NCBI RefSeq assembly: GCF_017809215.1 | Contig: NZ_CP065424.1 | Span: 4,998,501 to 5,062,500, forward strand | Direction: 5' to 3' | Source of the DNA: Heyndrickxia oleronia | Lineage (GTDB): Bacteria > Bacillota > Bacilli > Bacillales > Bacillaceae_C | DNA length: 64,000 nt | Translations under genes and position numbers: made by a program | The notes under the pieces: model-generated | Told to the model about the DNA's origin: nothing | What the model saw: only the letters and a program-made list of their open reading frames with translations | Database searches by the model: none | Shown here: piece by piece, positions 51,320 to 60,406 of the stretch | How positions within the stretch are numbered: the first letter of the stretch is position 1 | How the letters are laid out: each line of letters begins with the position of its first letter

Positions 51320-53107
51320 TTGAAAACAAAAAAAGGCTTTCTTCTCAGTTTAATCTTCATTCTTTCATTAAGTATGTTCCTTGCAGCTTGTAAAGGTGGG
51401 GGAGATAGTACCGAAAAAGGGGAAAACGAAAAAGGGTCTGACAGCCCTTCTGAAGAAACAGGGAAAGCACAAATGGGCGGGACGATTACTGGGGCAATGG
51501 ATACGGCTCCTGCCGGTGTATTTAATCCTATATTCTACACAGATGCATATGAAAGTAACATTCTGTCATTTACACATGAAAGTCTAGTCACGCAAAATGA
51601 AAAACTCGAATTTTTGCCATCATTGGCAAAGGAATGGAAATTTAATGATGATCAAACTGAAGTAACGTTTACCTTACAGGATAATGTTAAATGGCATGAT
51701 GGCAAGCCATTCACAGCAAATGATGTTGTTTTCACTTACAAATCGATTGCTAGCCCTGGCTATGTTGAAGCCGGCGGAGTTCGTACCGAATATGTCGAAA
51801 AACTTTTAGGATACGAGGATTTCAATTCGGGGAAAACAGATCAATTTGAAGGTGTAGTTGCCCAAGATGAGCATACAGTTACCTTTAAGTTTAGTGAACC
51901 GAATGTAACAGCTCTTGATAATGCTAGCTTCCCGATTATTCCTGAACATATTTTTAAAGATATCCCAATAAAAGATATGCCAAAAGCCGGTGCCACGCTC
52001 AATGCGGGAGAAGTGATTGGAACAGGACCATTTAAATTTACAAAAATGATTGAAGGAGAGCAATACATTCTAGAAAAGAACAAAGATTATTGGCAAGGTG
52101 AGCCATACCTTGATCAAATTGTTTGGAAGGTTGTCAATCAATCAGTTATTGTCGGTATGCTCGAAACAGGAGAACTCGACTTCGTAGCTGATCCAAATGG
52201 CTTCCAACCAGCGGATTATGACTCCATTAGTGCATTGGATAATATTGAAATTATTGAGCAACCAAAGTTTGGATACCAGCTAATGGGCTTCATGGTAAAC
52301 CATCGTACGCCTGAAGATGTAAAAGCCGGTGTGATTAAACCTGAGAATTGGGTCCCTAATAAAAAGATTGCAGACAAACGGGTACGTCAAGCAATTGCTT
52401 ATGCCGTTGATCGAGAAGGATTAATTAAAGCATTACTTCATGGGCGTGGAGCGGTTATTAATGCACCGATAGCTACTCAATTCTCCGCTTATGACGGCGA
52501 AAAACCAAACCAATACAAATTTAACGTTGAAGAGGCTAAAAAGCTATTGGATGAAGCAGGATATGTTGATAAAGATAATGATGGCTTCCGTGAAGACCCA
52601 GACGGAAAAAAATGGGTTCTCACATTAAATTATCCAACAGGAAATGAGCTTCGTATGCGTTCTGCACCAATTATTCAAGAAATGTTAGAAGCTGTAGGAA
52701 TCAAAATAGATCTTCGTCAACCAATTGAATTCTCTACGTATTCTGATGTTCTTGAAAAAGATAGTGATGATTGGGATCTTTATTTACTTGGCTGGAGCCT
52801 AAGTAGTACAGATCCAGATCCAAGCGGCCTATGGGGCTCCAAAGCTGCCTACAATTATGGTCGTTGGAATAACAAGGAATCCGACGAACTAATGAAAAAG
52901 GCGGTACAACCACCAGAAGCATTCGATCAAGCCTATCGTGATCAAGTGTATAGTGACTGGCAAGTACTATTCCAGGATGATTTACCAGCATTAATCTTAT
53001 ATGCACAAAATACGTTATGGGGGTATAACAAGCGCTTACAAAATGTTAAACCTCTACCATACTCCATGTATAATGATACACATTTATGGTGGGTGTCATC
53101 TAAATAA
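51320..53107 (+). CDS. appA: Oligopeptide-binding lipoprotein AppA
   Basis: A 595-aa family-5 solute receptor. The lipoprotein signal ends MFLAAC (lipidated Cys24), followed by a Gly/Ser/Glu linker. The SBP_bac_5 signature KWHDGKPFTANDVVFTYK and later VRQAIAYAVDREGLIKALLHG are present, and the C-terminal region carries GWSLSSTDPDPSGLWGS. TTG start at 51320 with GGGGTGG 7 nt upstream. Placed between the ATPase and permease genes as in the B. subtilis app operon. Confidence 0.85.
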   Translation: MKTKKGFLLSLIFILSLSMFLAACKGGGDSTEKGENEKGSDSPSEETGKAQMGGTITGAMDTAPAGVFNPIFYTDAYESNILSFTHESLVTQNEKLEFLPSLAKEWKFNDDQTEVTFTLQDNVKWHDGKPFTANDVVFTYKSIASPGYVEAGGVRTEYVEKLLGYEDFNSGKTDQFEGVVAQDEHTVTFKFSEPNVTALDNASFPIIPEHIFKDIPIKDMPKAGATLNAGEVIGTGPFKFTKMIEGEQYILEKNKDYWQGEPYLDQIVWKVVNQSVIVGMLETGELDFVADPNGFQPADYDSISALDNIEIIEQPKFGYQLMGFMVNHRTPEDVKAGVIKPENWVPNKKIADKRVRQAIAYAVDREGLIKALLHGRGAVINAPIATQFSAYDGEKPNQYKFNVEEAKKLLDEAGYVDKDNDGFREDPDGKKWVLTLNYPTGNELRMRSAPIIQEMLEAVGIKIDLRQPIEFSTYSDVLEKDSDDWDLYLLGWSLSSTDPDPSGLWGSKAAYNYGRWNNKESDELMKKAVQPPEAFDQAYRDQVYSDWQVLFQDDLPALILYAQNTLWGYNKRLQNVKPLPYSMYNDTHLWWVSSK

Positions 53108-53203
53108 ATTTAATAAAATCTAAGGATAACGGGAATGTCTCAGCGAAAAGAGATTTTACCATTCATGAGATATTCCCATCCTTTCCAAGAACGGAGGGGA
53201 CCT

Positions 53204-54169
53204 ATGACAACATACATTATTCGTAGGATACTCGTTTTTATTCCAATGCTACTCGGCTTAACAATTATCGTCTTTGCTCTCATCCAAGCCGCACCTGGCG
53301 ATCCCTTTTCTGGTAGAATGGTCGATCCTAGAATTGATCCAAAAGTCTTTGAGCAGCAAAGGCAAGCCCTTGGTTTAGACGACCCAATTCATGTACAATA
53401 CTGGAAATGGCTTACATCAGTTGCCAAAGGGGACTTAGGTCAATCTTACACATATAATGGCAGAGATGTTTCCGAATTAATCGGTGATCGAATAGGTAAT
53501 ACATTTAGTTTAGGACTGTTTTCTCTCATTATTACATTAATCGTCTCCATTCCAATTGGCATCTATTCAGCAAAAAAGCCCTATTCCTTACTTGATTATG
53601 GAGCTACAACCTTCGGATTCTTTGGTTTAGCTGTTCCAAATTTCTTTTTTGGACTAGTTGCTATATACGTCTTATCGATCACTCTAGGTTGGTTTCCATC
53701 CCAGGGAACTGTATCAACACCGGGGCTGACTGGTTTAGAGTTATTTTTTGATAAGCTTCACCATCTCTTCTTACCAGGAATCACACTTGGTTTAGCAGGA
53801 ACAGCTGCCTATATGCGTTATATGCGATCGGAGGTACTAGATGTATTAGGGAAAGACTATATTCGGACTGCAAGGGCAAAAGGTATGAGTGAACGAAATG
53901 TCCTTTATAAACATACTCTTCGCAATGCACTGATTCCAATTATTACTCTTATGGGATTTGAAATAGGAGGTATATTGAGCGGAGCAGTTATTACCGAAGG
54001 AGTTTTCCAATTCCCTGGACTTGGTCAATTATTTTTAAGGGCTATAGGAAGCCGCGATTACCCTGTCATAATGGCGATCAATTTACTATTAGGTTTCTTT
54101 ATACTTTTCGGAAATTTATTGGCAGATATTTTTTATAGTATCGTCGATCCAAGAATTCGCTATGATTAG
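53204..54169 (+). CDS. appB: Oligopeptide ABC transporter permease AppB
   Basis: A 321-aa permease of the OppB/DppB class, six helices. N-terminal MTTYIIRRILVFIPMLLGLT, EAA-like loop YIRTARAKGMSERNVLYKHTLRNALIP, then EIGGILSGAVITEGVFQFPGLGQLF. The ATG at 53204 follows GGAGGGG by 4 nt; an earlier in-frame ATG lacks a ribosome site. 97 bp after appA and 12 bp before appC. Confidence 0.87.
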   Translation: MTTYIIRRILVFIPMLLGLTIIVFALIQAAPGDPFSGRMVDPRIDPKVFEQQRQALGLDDPIHVQYWKWLTSVAKGDLGQSYTYNGRDVSELIGDRIGNTFSLGLFSLIITLIVSIPIGIYSAKKPYSLLDYGATTFGFFGLAVPNFFFGLVAIYVLSITLGWFPSQGTVSTPGLTGLELFFDKLHHLFLPGITLGLAGTAAYMRYMRSEVLDVLGKDYIRTARAKGMSERNVLYKHTLRNALIPIITLMGFEIGGILSGAVITEGVFQFPGLGQLFLRAIGSRDYPVIMAINLLLGFFILFGNLLADIFYSIVDPRIRYD

Positions 54170-54181
54170 GAGGGGAAAAGA

Positions 54182-55105
54182 ATGGATACTAAAACGAATT
54201 TTACTTTCGATTCGAACCCTGAAGTCAATTCTAAGAGAAAATCAATTAAAGGGAAGAGTCCTTTTCAGCTAGCCCTCCGAAGATTTATGAAAAACAAACT
54301 TGCAATGGCAGGGCTGATTATTTTGTTTCTTATAGTCGTCGCTATTATTTTTGCTCCATTATTAACAAATCAACCTCCTACTAAATCAAATCTGCTCCTA
54401 ATTGAACAGCCACCAAGCGCCGATCATCCTTTAGGAACAGATAGCTCTGGAAGAGATAATTTTTCCCGTCTTTTATATGGTGGACGAATTTCTATGATTG
54501 TCGGATTTAGTGCCATGTTTTGTACTCTTATCATAGGGGTAACACTTGGTTCAATTGCAGGATACTATAGAGGCATCGTCGATGGGATCATTATGCGAAT
54601 TGCCGATTTGATTCTCATGCTTCCTTTTCTTGTTCTCGTCTTAACCATTGTAGCCATTTTGCAAAAAGTCACCATTGGAATCTTCGTAGGTATTATTGCT
54701 ATCACTTCTTGGCCCAACTTAGCAAGGATTATTCGCGGTACCTTTCTTTCACTTCGCGAACAAGAATTTGTCCTAGGAGCAAAGGCGATTGGGGCAAGTG
54801 ATTTTCGAATTATCTTTAAGCATTTTATTCCAAACGCCATCGGACCAATTGTGGTAAATGCTACACTCATGATGGCAACAATGATCATTGTTGAATCCGC
54901 TCTCAGCTTTATCGGCTTTGGTATTCCACAGCCTACCCCTACATGGGGAAATATGATCTCTGAAGCTCAAAGCTTACGTATCTTACGCAATAGCCCAGAA
55001 GCATGGATTCCTCCTGGACTCGCAATCCTATTAACTGTTCTTTGTATAAACTTTATTGGCGATGGCCTTCGTGATGCCTTCGATCCAAAAAGTAATAATC
55101 GATAG
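54182..55105 (+). CDS. appC: Oligopeptide ABC transporter permease AppC
   Basis: A 307-aa permease of the OppC/DppC class, about six helices, with an N-terminal cytoplasmic stretch (SKRKSIKGKSPFQLALRRFMKNKLA). The EAA loop is FVLGAKAIGASDFRIIFKHFIPNAIGPI and the following IVESALSFIGFGIPQPTPTWGNMI is diagnostic for the C subunit. AGGAGGGG precedes the ATG. Last gene of the operon, with a hairpin terminator beginning 3 bp after the stop. Confidence 0.87.
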   Translation: MDTKTNFTFDSNPEVNSKRKSIKGKSPFQLALRRFMKNKLAMAGLIILFLIVVAIIFAPLLTNQPPTKSNLLLIEQPPSADHPLGTDSSGRDNFSRLLYGGRISMIVGFSAMFCTLIIGVTLGSIAGYYRGIVDGIIMRIADLILMLPFLVLVLTIVAILQKVTIGIFVGIIAITSWPNLARIIRGTFLSLREQEFVLGAKAIGASDFRIIFKHFIPNAIGPIVVNATLMMATMIIVESALSFIGFGIPQPTPTWGNMISEAQSLRILRNSPEAWIPPGLAILLTVLCINFIGDGLRDAFDPKSNNR

Positions 55106-55168
55106 GGACACAGGGTCAGGTCCCTTGTCCCACTAAATGAGGAAAAAAACTGGCCCTATGTTTTTTTA
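55105..55168. terminator. Hairpin terminator between appC and sspH
   Basis: ACACAGGGTCAG / CTGGCCCTATGT stem followed by TTTTTTT. An alternative smaller stem GGGACA / TGTCCC lies in its 5' arm. The tail overlaps the sspH stop codon, so both convergent genes share it. Confidence 0.8.
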
Positions 55169-55348
55169 TTCACTTTCAATAAGACTATTCAATGAAACCT
55201 CTTCTTCCATTTCCGGTTGACCCAAAGGATAGATTCGAGCGGTTTCATTTTTTTCGTCAACATGCTGAATATAGATTGGCTTTCCATTATAGGTAACGTT
55301 AACCATACTAGGAGACTCAGCAATTTCCTGTGCCCTTTGTTTATTCAC
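55166..55348 (-). CDS. sspH: H-type small acid-soluble spore protein
   Basis: A 60-aa minor spore-core protein of the SspH family. The conserved core NVTYNGKPIYIQHVDEKNETARIYPLG matches SspH (QHVDExNETARIY). The GTG start at 55348 is 9 nt after GGAGG. It is expected to be made in the forespore under sigma-G; no promoter was assigned by eye. Its presence is direct evidence that the organism forms endospores. Confidence 0.9.
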   Translation of the reverse strand: MNKQRAQEIAESPSMVNVTYNGKPIYIQHVDEKNETARIYPLGQPEMEEEVSLNSLIESE

Positions 55349-55482
55349 TTGAATATACCTCCTTTAATTTATTCTTACCGTTTGCTATTTAATAGAAAGA
55401 TATACATCTCTTCTGATTCTATTGTGAATAAAATCCACACTCTCGTTCATACTGAAATTAAAAATATGAAAGAGGGATATGG

Positions 55483-55881
55483 ATGGCAAACCTTGGACTA
55501 CTTATTATTCGTTTAGTGGTAGGTCTTACATTTGTAGGACACGGTGCACAAAAACTATTTGGTTGGTTCGGTGGTACGGGCGTAACTAAAACAGGAGAAT
55601 GGTTGGAATCGATCGGAATAAAACCCGGTGGAACTATATGGGCAATTTGTGCAGGCTTATTTGAGCTAGTGGGCGGATTATTATTCAGTGCAGGTGTACT
55701 CACCCCAATAGGCGCAGCGTTAATTACCATTATTATGATTGATGCCATTGTATCTGTTCATGGTCGTAACGGGTACTGGCTCACCAATAATGGCTTTGAA
55801 TATAATTTTGTTCTTATCGCTGTAGTCATTGGAGTCGCATTAATTGGACCAGGTGACTATGTATTATTCTATCGTCCTTAA
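55483..55881 (+). CDS. DoxX-family membrane protein
   Basis: A 132-aa protein with about four helices: GLLIIRLVVGLTFVGHGAQKLFGWFGG (the DoxX signature), GLFELVGGLLFSAGVLTPIGAAL, and a C-terminal NFVLIAVVIGVALIGPG. DoxX proteins are linked to quinone or thiol redox processes, but the biochemical role here is unknown. GAGGGATAT precedes the ATG. Single gene, convergent with the epimerase gene and sharing its terminator. Confidence 0.8.
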   Translation: MANLGLLIIRLVVGLTFVGHGAQKLFGWFGGTGVTKTGEWLESIGIKPGGTIWAICAGLFELVGGLLFSAGVLTPIGAALITIIMIDAIVSVHGRNGYWLTNNGFEYNFVLIAVVIGVALIGPGDYVLFYRP

Positions 55882-55892
55882 ACTAGAAAATA

Positions 55893-55921
55893 AAAAAGCA
55901 GGTCACTAAAACCTGCTTTAA
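55893..55921. terminator. Bidirectional terminator
   Basis: AAAGCAGGT / ACCTGCTTT perfect 9-bp stem with a 7-nt loop. A/T-runs on both sides serve the DoxX and epimerase genes. Confidence 0.88.
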
Positions 55922-55928
55922 GCCATTT

Positions 55929-56864
55929 TTATTGCTGATTTTTCATATATTCAATGGTTTGCCTTAATCCACCCCTATAAGAAGTTCGTGGAACAGGCCC
56001 AATTTTATTTTCATATTTTTCTCCATTTAATACAACTGGTTCCTGATTTAAATAATACATTTCTACCACTTCACGCATCATTGGATTAAATAGCCCGAGC
56101 ACACGTATCATTGACTTTGTGACTGTTAATACACGTTTATCATAGCTGGTCAATTCGCGCAGAGTTTCCATAATCTCTCTCCCAGTAATCACACTATGTC
56201 CTGGAATATTCCAGCTCTCCCCATAGGCATCTTCACGGAAAGCAAGCTCCACGATGGCTTTCGCTCCGTCTGGTGTATAAATAAATTCTCTTGCAATCCG
56301 CTGATCTCCTACAAACATCGATGATAGATTAGCTACAACCTTCTCCAGAGTTACGTGGAGAAGAGTATTTTCTGCATTCGGGCCATAAAAATCTGGAAAA
56401 TGGGCAATAAATGCCTGAGCATCGGATTCCTTTATCATGTTCTCCACATTCAGACGGATCCTACCCTTTTTAGTATGTGGGTTTTTATGTGCATTCTCAT
56501 GAACTTTCTCGCCATTGCTTCTCCCATATGCATAAATATTATCAACCACCGCTAGCTTAATTCCCCTCGTCTCCGAAACGTTGATAACTTGTTGAATAAA
56601 CGTAGCAAGCCTTTCTTCCCATTCTGGATATGGAATATTTGCTGCTTGAAAAATGACATCTACATCAGTAGCTGCTCTTAACAAATCATCTAAATTAAAA
56701 ATATCACCTGTAAAAATTGTGATTCCTTGCTGATTTTGAAATAGTTTTTCTAACTTGCTTCTTGTACGAGCAAAGGCTACAACATGTACTCCCCTACTAA
56801 TTAATTCGTTAACTATTGAATACCCCATACCGCCTGATGCCCCTAATACCAAAGCCTTTTTCAT
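55929..56864 (-). CDS. NAD-dependent epimerase/dehydratase-type (extended SDR-like) protein
   Basis: A 311-aa Rossmann-fold protein with N-terminal VLGASGGMGYSIV (~5-17) and an IFQAANIPYPEWEE motif. The classical YxxxK is replaced or shifted (VVDNIYAYG...), so it is an atypical extended SDR, possibly a nucleoside-sugar or quinone-type reductase with altered catalysis. GGGAGG precedes the ATG. It lies 55 bp downstream of the TetR gene with a palindromic operator between them, so it is the likely target of that repressor. Confidence 0.75.
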   Translation of the reverse strand: MKKALVLGASGGMGYSIVNELISRGVHVVAFARTRSKLEKLFQNQQGITIFTGDIFNLDDLLRAATDVDVIFQAANIPYPEWEERLATFIQQVINVSETRGIKLAVVDNIYAYGRSNGEKVHENAHKNPHTKKGRIRLNVENMIKESDAQAFIAHFPDFYGPNAENTLLHVTLEKVVANLSSMFVGDQRIAREFIYTPDGAKAIVELAFREDAYGESWNIPGHSVITGREIMETLRELTSYDKRVLTVTKSMIRVLGLFNPMMREVVEMYYLNQEPVVLNGEKYENKIGPVPRTSYRGGLRQTIEYMKNQQ

Positions 56865-56887
56865 AAAAAATTCCTCCCATCACTTAT

Positions 56888-56902
56888 TTGACCACTGTTC
56901 AA
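56888..56902. promoter_or_regulatory. TetR operator before the epimerase gene
   Basis: TTGACCACTGTTCAA, a 7-1-7 palindrome with one arm mismatch. The same core occurs before the tetR gene. Confidence 0.65.
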
Positions 56903-56919
56903 ATATGATTAAAAAAAAA

Positions 56920-57489
56920 TTATAGCATTGCTTTTAACAAGAAATTAACATGTAAATGAGCTAATTCCCTCACATCTTCAAAACTAGTGACATGCCGAAG
57001 ATAATGTGTAACAAACCCATGAAGAGATAGAAAGATGCTCCAAATTTCTTGGATAGTTGTTTGACGCCCACATAACATATAAACTGTTTGAGCAAATTTC
57101 TCATAGCTTTTATTTGGCCCCTGATTAATATAGTTAATGACTTCCTCTTCTTTAATTAAAAACATGATTTCATAGTGACTTTGATAGGTCAAACCAAATT
57201 CGATAAAGCCTAGCATCACCTTTTTTAATTTTTCTAATGTATCAAGCTCCTCCTCCAAGATACGATCAAGTACTTGATCTAACATATGAAAGTGCTCTTC
57301 TACTAACGCATAAAACAGCTCTGCTTTATTTTTAAAATGATAATAAATCGCTCCATGGCTATACCCTAATTCTTTGGCCACTTGCCTCATAGAAACATGT
57401 TGATAACCTTTCGTTATGAATAACTCTCTTGCTGCATTCATAATCATTTCCCGCGAAAGTTCATGCTGGACAGATTTTCTTGGTGACAT
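56920..57489 (-). CDS. TetR-family transcriptional repressor
   Basis: A 189-aa regulator. The N-terminal helix-turn-helix is typical TetR (ARELFITKGYQHVSMRQVAKELGYSHGAIYYHFKNKAELF, about residues 22-60); the C-terminal ligand domain is divergent as usual. The ATG at 57489 (MSPRKSVQHEL) is 5 nt after GGAGG; an upstream in-frame start has no ribosome site. An operator-like palindrome (57503-57517) overlaps its own 5' region, and a second copy precedes the epimerase gene, implying autoregulation and control of that gene. Confidence 0.85.
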   Translation of the reverse strand: MSPRKSVQHELSREMIMNAARELFITKGYQHVSMRQVAKELGYSHGAIYYHFKNKAELFYALVEEHFHMLDQVLDRILEEELDTLEKLKKVMLGFIEFGLTYQSHYEIMFLIKEEEVINYINQGPNKSYEKFAQTVYMLCGRQTTIQEIWSIFLSLHGFVTHYLRHVTSFEDVRELAHLHVNFLLKAML

Positions 57490-57502
57490 GATTTCCTCCT
57501 TA

Positions 57503-57517
57503 TTAACCACTGTTCAA
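57503..57517. promoter_or_regulatory. TetR operator before tetR
   Basis: TTAACCACTGTTCAA, sharing ACCACTGTTCAA with the site at 56888. It lies 13 bp upstream of the tetR start codon. Confidence 0.65.
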
Positions 57518-57574
57518 TTAAATATTATGTAAAATGGCATCAATTGTCAATTGTTTTTTTAATATAGGTTGAAG

Positions 57575-57695
57575 ACCGTTGCTCCCCCTTCATTTCACTG
57601 AGTAAAAAGAGTTATAATCTTCATAAGAATTACCAGGACGTGAAATAGGCTGCGGTAAGGCTTTTACACAAGCACGAAACTCTACGAAAACAATC
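57575..57695 (+). repeat. Dispersed MITE-like element, copy E (left end lost)
   Basis: The interior TTCATTTCACTGAGTAAA and right half TAAGGCTTTTACACAAGC...TCTACGAAAACAA match the other copies; the left terminus is missing or unrecognisable. About 120 bp, in the gap between tetR and the histidine kinase gene. Confidence 0.6.
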
Positions 57696-57716
57696 TTAAT
57701 AAAAAACGTCTATTAA

Positions 57717-59627
57717 CTAAAATAGACGTTTTAGCTCAATAATCACTTTAAATAAATCTCCATCTACCCCAATATCCATGCTTCCTTCATGTAGATCAAC
57801 GATGGATTTAGAAATGGCAAGACCTAATCCAGAACCTTCTGTATGTCGAGATTGATCTCCACGTTTAAATCGTTCGAATAATTCATCTGTATGTTTTCCT
57901 AACTCATATTTTGATACATTCTTAAAAATGATCATCACATGTTCATTAGTCGATTCAATTGATATATATACTCTTGTATTTTCTAAGGCATATTTCAGTA
58001 TATTTCCAATTAAATTATCGAACACGCGCCAAATTTTTTGTCCATCTACATGAGCATATACCGGTTCCTTCGGTGTAGAAATTCGAAATTGCAAACTTGA
58101 TTGATTCATTTGCTCGTCATACTCACCAAGTGCCTGCTCTAGTAATTGCACCATATCAACTTGCTTCTTGACAAGCTCTATATTGCCACTGGCTATTTTC
58201 GAAGCTTCAAATAAATCATCAATTAAAACTTTTAACCTCTTAGATTTACGGTCAATTATCCCTATATAAGCTTCTCTTTCTTCCTCCCCTAATTCCTTTG
58301 ACTTTAATAGTTCCGTATAGGTAATAATAGATGTTAAGGGAGTTCGTAAGTCATGACTTACATTCGTTATAAGCTCTGTCTTTAGTCGCTCACTCTTAGC
58401 TTGTTCCTTCTTTGAGGTTTTAACCCCATGCTTTAAATGATTAATATTTTCCGCCAGCTTTGCTATGGATGATTTTCCGCCAATGGCGAGATCTGGTTCA
58501 AGATTCCCCTTTGCTAATTCCGAAGTATATTTAAGAATGCGATTAAAAGATCCTGCCTGTTTAATCACAATGATAAATATCAATATTGTTAGAAGTAAGT
58601 AAATAATGACTAATTCTGGCTCGATCCCCGCAATAGCTGATATAGGTATAAATGAAAAAAGAGCGGCGAAAAGAATAAGCACCTGGGTACCTATACTTCT
58701 AAGTAAGAAAGCTTCCTTTAAAGCGAAGTATAGTCGAAAAAGTATACTTTTTTTCATATCTACTTTTAAATTTTCTACATCCATTATTCTGCGATACATG
58801 AATGCCATCTGTATAAGTACAAGAAAAGTAAGGATTACAGCTATAATAAAATTGAATAAATAGGAGTCTATCGGAAATCCCTCGCTCAAATAAAGTCTAC
58901 TTATGATTCCAATAATTACACTTTCATACATAGTCAGGAATATTAATATAAACAAACCAATATCAATCGGTACTTTTTGATAATATCTTTGAAGCCTTGT
59001 AAGGGAAGGATATGGACTTAATTTTTTCATTAGTAAGAGCCCAAAAAATAATGTGACCATTCCACCCATTATATAGTAATAAAAGGCCATTTGTTGTTGC
59101 GGGTATTGTTGATAGTTGGCAATGACAGAAATATCCTCTGGCGCGGAAACAAGTACACCAATCCTACCTTCTAATAATTTAGGATCTCCATCTATCTCAT
59201 TTTGGAAGTTATTCACCACTAGCTCTGTTCCATCCAAACGGGAGTACTCTTGAATATGCTTCATATCAGGCTTTGTAAATTCGGAATCAATAAAGCTTTC
59301 ATTGCTAGAATATAAATTAGTGTAAACCTCATTTGTATTTATATCCCTTAGATAGAACTTAAATACCTTCTTTAAATCATACAGTTCTGATAATTCCTTT
59401 TCCTTAATCCAATCATCTTCAACGTCTTCACCATGATAGATCTCATATTTTCCCAATTCATGAATGAAGGACTCCATTTCAGCCGCAAATTGATCTGTAT
59501 CAAAATAGGTTTTAAAAAGATATTCATGCCCACGGTCCAGTAATAATCCAATGCTTGTCAATCCGAAAGTAAACAAAAGCAAAGCAATAATAAAGCCAAA
59601 GGTTCTACCTTTCCATTTTGTAGCCAA
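57717..59627 (-). CDS. Sensor histidine kinase, large multi-helix sensor
   Basis: A 636-aa membrane kinase. TM1 (~10-30), an extracytoplasmic loop of ~150 residues, TM2 (~181-200), then four further helices (~222-360), an unusually membrane-rich input module. A HAMP-like linker precedes the HisKA box TNVSHDLRTPLTSI with His425. The ATPase core has NLIGNILKYALENT (N box) and GSGLGLAISKSIVDLHEG (G boxes). The start TTG at 59627 overlaps the response-regulator gene by 23 bp. The stimulus is unknown; envelope or drug stress is a guess from the sensor type. Confidence 0.82.
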   Translation of the reverse strand: MATKWKGRTFGFIIALLLFTFGLTSIGLLLDRGHEYLFKTYFDTDQFAAEMESFIHELGKYEIYHGEDVEDDWIKEKELSELYDLKKVFKFYLRDINTNEVYTNLYSSNESFIDSEFTKPDMKHIQEYSRLDGTELVVNNFQNEIDGDPKLLEGRIGVLVSAPEDISVIANYQQYPQQQMAFYYYIMGGMVTLFFGLLLMKKLSPYPSLTRLQRYYQKVPIDIGLFILIFLTMYESVIIGIISRLYLSEGFPIDSYLFNFIIAVILTFLVLIQMAFMYRRIMDVENLKVDMKKSILFRLYFALKEAFLLRSIGTQVLILFAALFSFIPISAIAGIEPELVIIYLLLTILIFIIVIKQAGSFNRILKYTSELAKGNLEPDLAIGGKSSIAKLAENINHLKHGVKTSKKEQAKSERLKTELITNVSHDLRTPLTSIITYTELLKSKELGEEEREAYIGIIDRKSKRLKVLIDDLFEASKIASGNIELVKKQVDMVQLLEQALGEYDEQMNQSSLQFRISTPKEPVYAHVDGQKIWRVFDNLIGNILKYALENTRVYISIESTNEHVMIIFKNVSKYELGKHTDELFERFKRGDQSRHTEGSGLGLAISKSIVDLHEGSMDIGVDGDLFKVIIELKRLF

Positions 59628-60297
59628 TCCCCCACACCACCTTTATGTATCTTGGATTCTTAGGATCAATTTCAATTTTTTCTCGAATTTTACGGATATG
59701 AACAGCTACTGTATTTTCCGCATTAAACCCAGGCTCCTTCCAAACCCGCTCATAAATTTCAGATATAGAAAAAACTCGACCTGCATTCTTCATTAATAAT
59801 TCAACAATTCGATATTCAATAGGTGTGAACTTCACTAATTCTCCATCGACAGTCACTTCCTTTGCAACTGGATCTAGAGTTAGTCCGTCTAATTCAATTA
59901 CTTTCCTAGCTCCCTCATAAGAACCGAACTTTACATACCTTCGTAGCTGTGATTTCACCCTAGCAATTAACTCTAAAGGATTGAATGGTTTGGTGATATA
60001 ATCATCTGCTCCAATTTGCAATCCTAATATTTTATCGGTATCTTCACTTTTAGCACTTAATATAATAATGGGAATGTCCTTTTTCTCACGAATTTTAAAT
60101 GTCGCTGCTATACCATCCATTCTAGGCATCATGACATCTAGTAAAATTAAATGAATATCGTACTCATTTAACTTTTCAATTGCCTCCAACCCATCCTTCG
60201 CTTTGATCACAGTAATCCCTTCGTTTTTTAAATAAATTTCAATTACATCACGAATTTCTATTTCATCATCAACAACTAATACACGATATGTATCCAC
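59605..60297 (-). CDS. OmpR/PhoB-family response regulator
   Basis: A 230-aa regulator. The receiver has acidic pocket Asp10/Asp11, phospho-acceptor Asp54 in LLDVMMPRMDG and Lys103 in TKPF. The C-terminal winged-helix ends with ENTVAVHIRKIREKIE and YIKVVWGIGYKMER. It resembles VanR/YvrH-type regulators. It is translationally coupled to the histidine kinase. A dyad TTCCAT / ATGGAA lies about 95-110 bp upstream of its start and may be an autoregulatory site. Confidence 0.88.
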   Translation of the reverse strand: MDTYRVLVVDDEIEIRDVIEIYLKNEGITVIKAKDGLEAIEKLNEYDIHLILLDVMMPRMDGIAATFKIREKKDIPIIILSAKSEDTDKILGLQIGADDYITKPFNPLELIARVKSQLRRYVKFGSYEGARKVIELDGLTLDPVAKEVTVDGELVKFTPIEYRIVELLMKNAGRVFSISEIYERVWKEPGFNAENTVAVHIRKIREKIEIDPKNPRYIKVVWGIGYKMER

Positions 60298-60390
60298 CAG
60301 CTACTCCCCCACCTATTTATTCGTGTTATCTATAGTATAAAACCCAATTCTTAACAATCAGCTAATTAAAAAATGAAGAATTTCTTAAGA

Positions 60391-60406
60391 TTCCATGGTT
60401 ATGGAA
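60391..60406. promoter_or_regulatory. Inverted repeat upstream of response-regulator gene
   Basis: TTCCAT-GGTT-ATGGAA, with a further GATGGAA at 60409-60415. A plausible response-regulator binding site between the two-component system and the divergent aldo/keto reductase gene. Confidence 0.3.
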
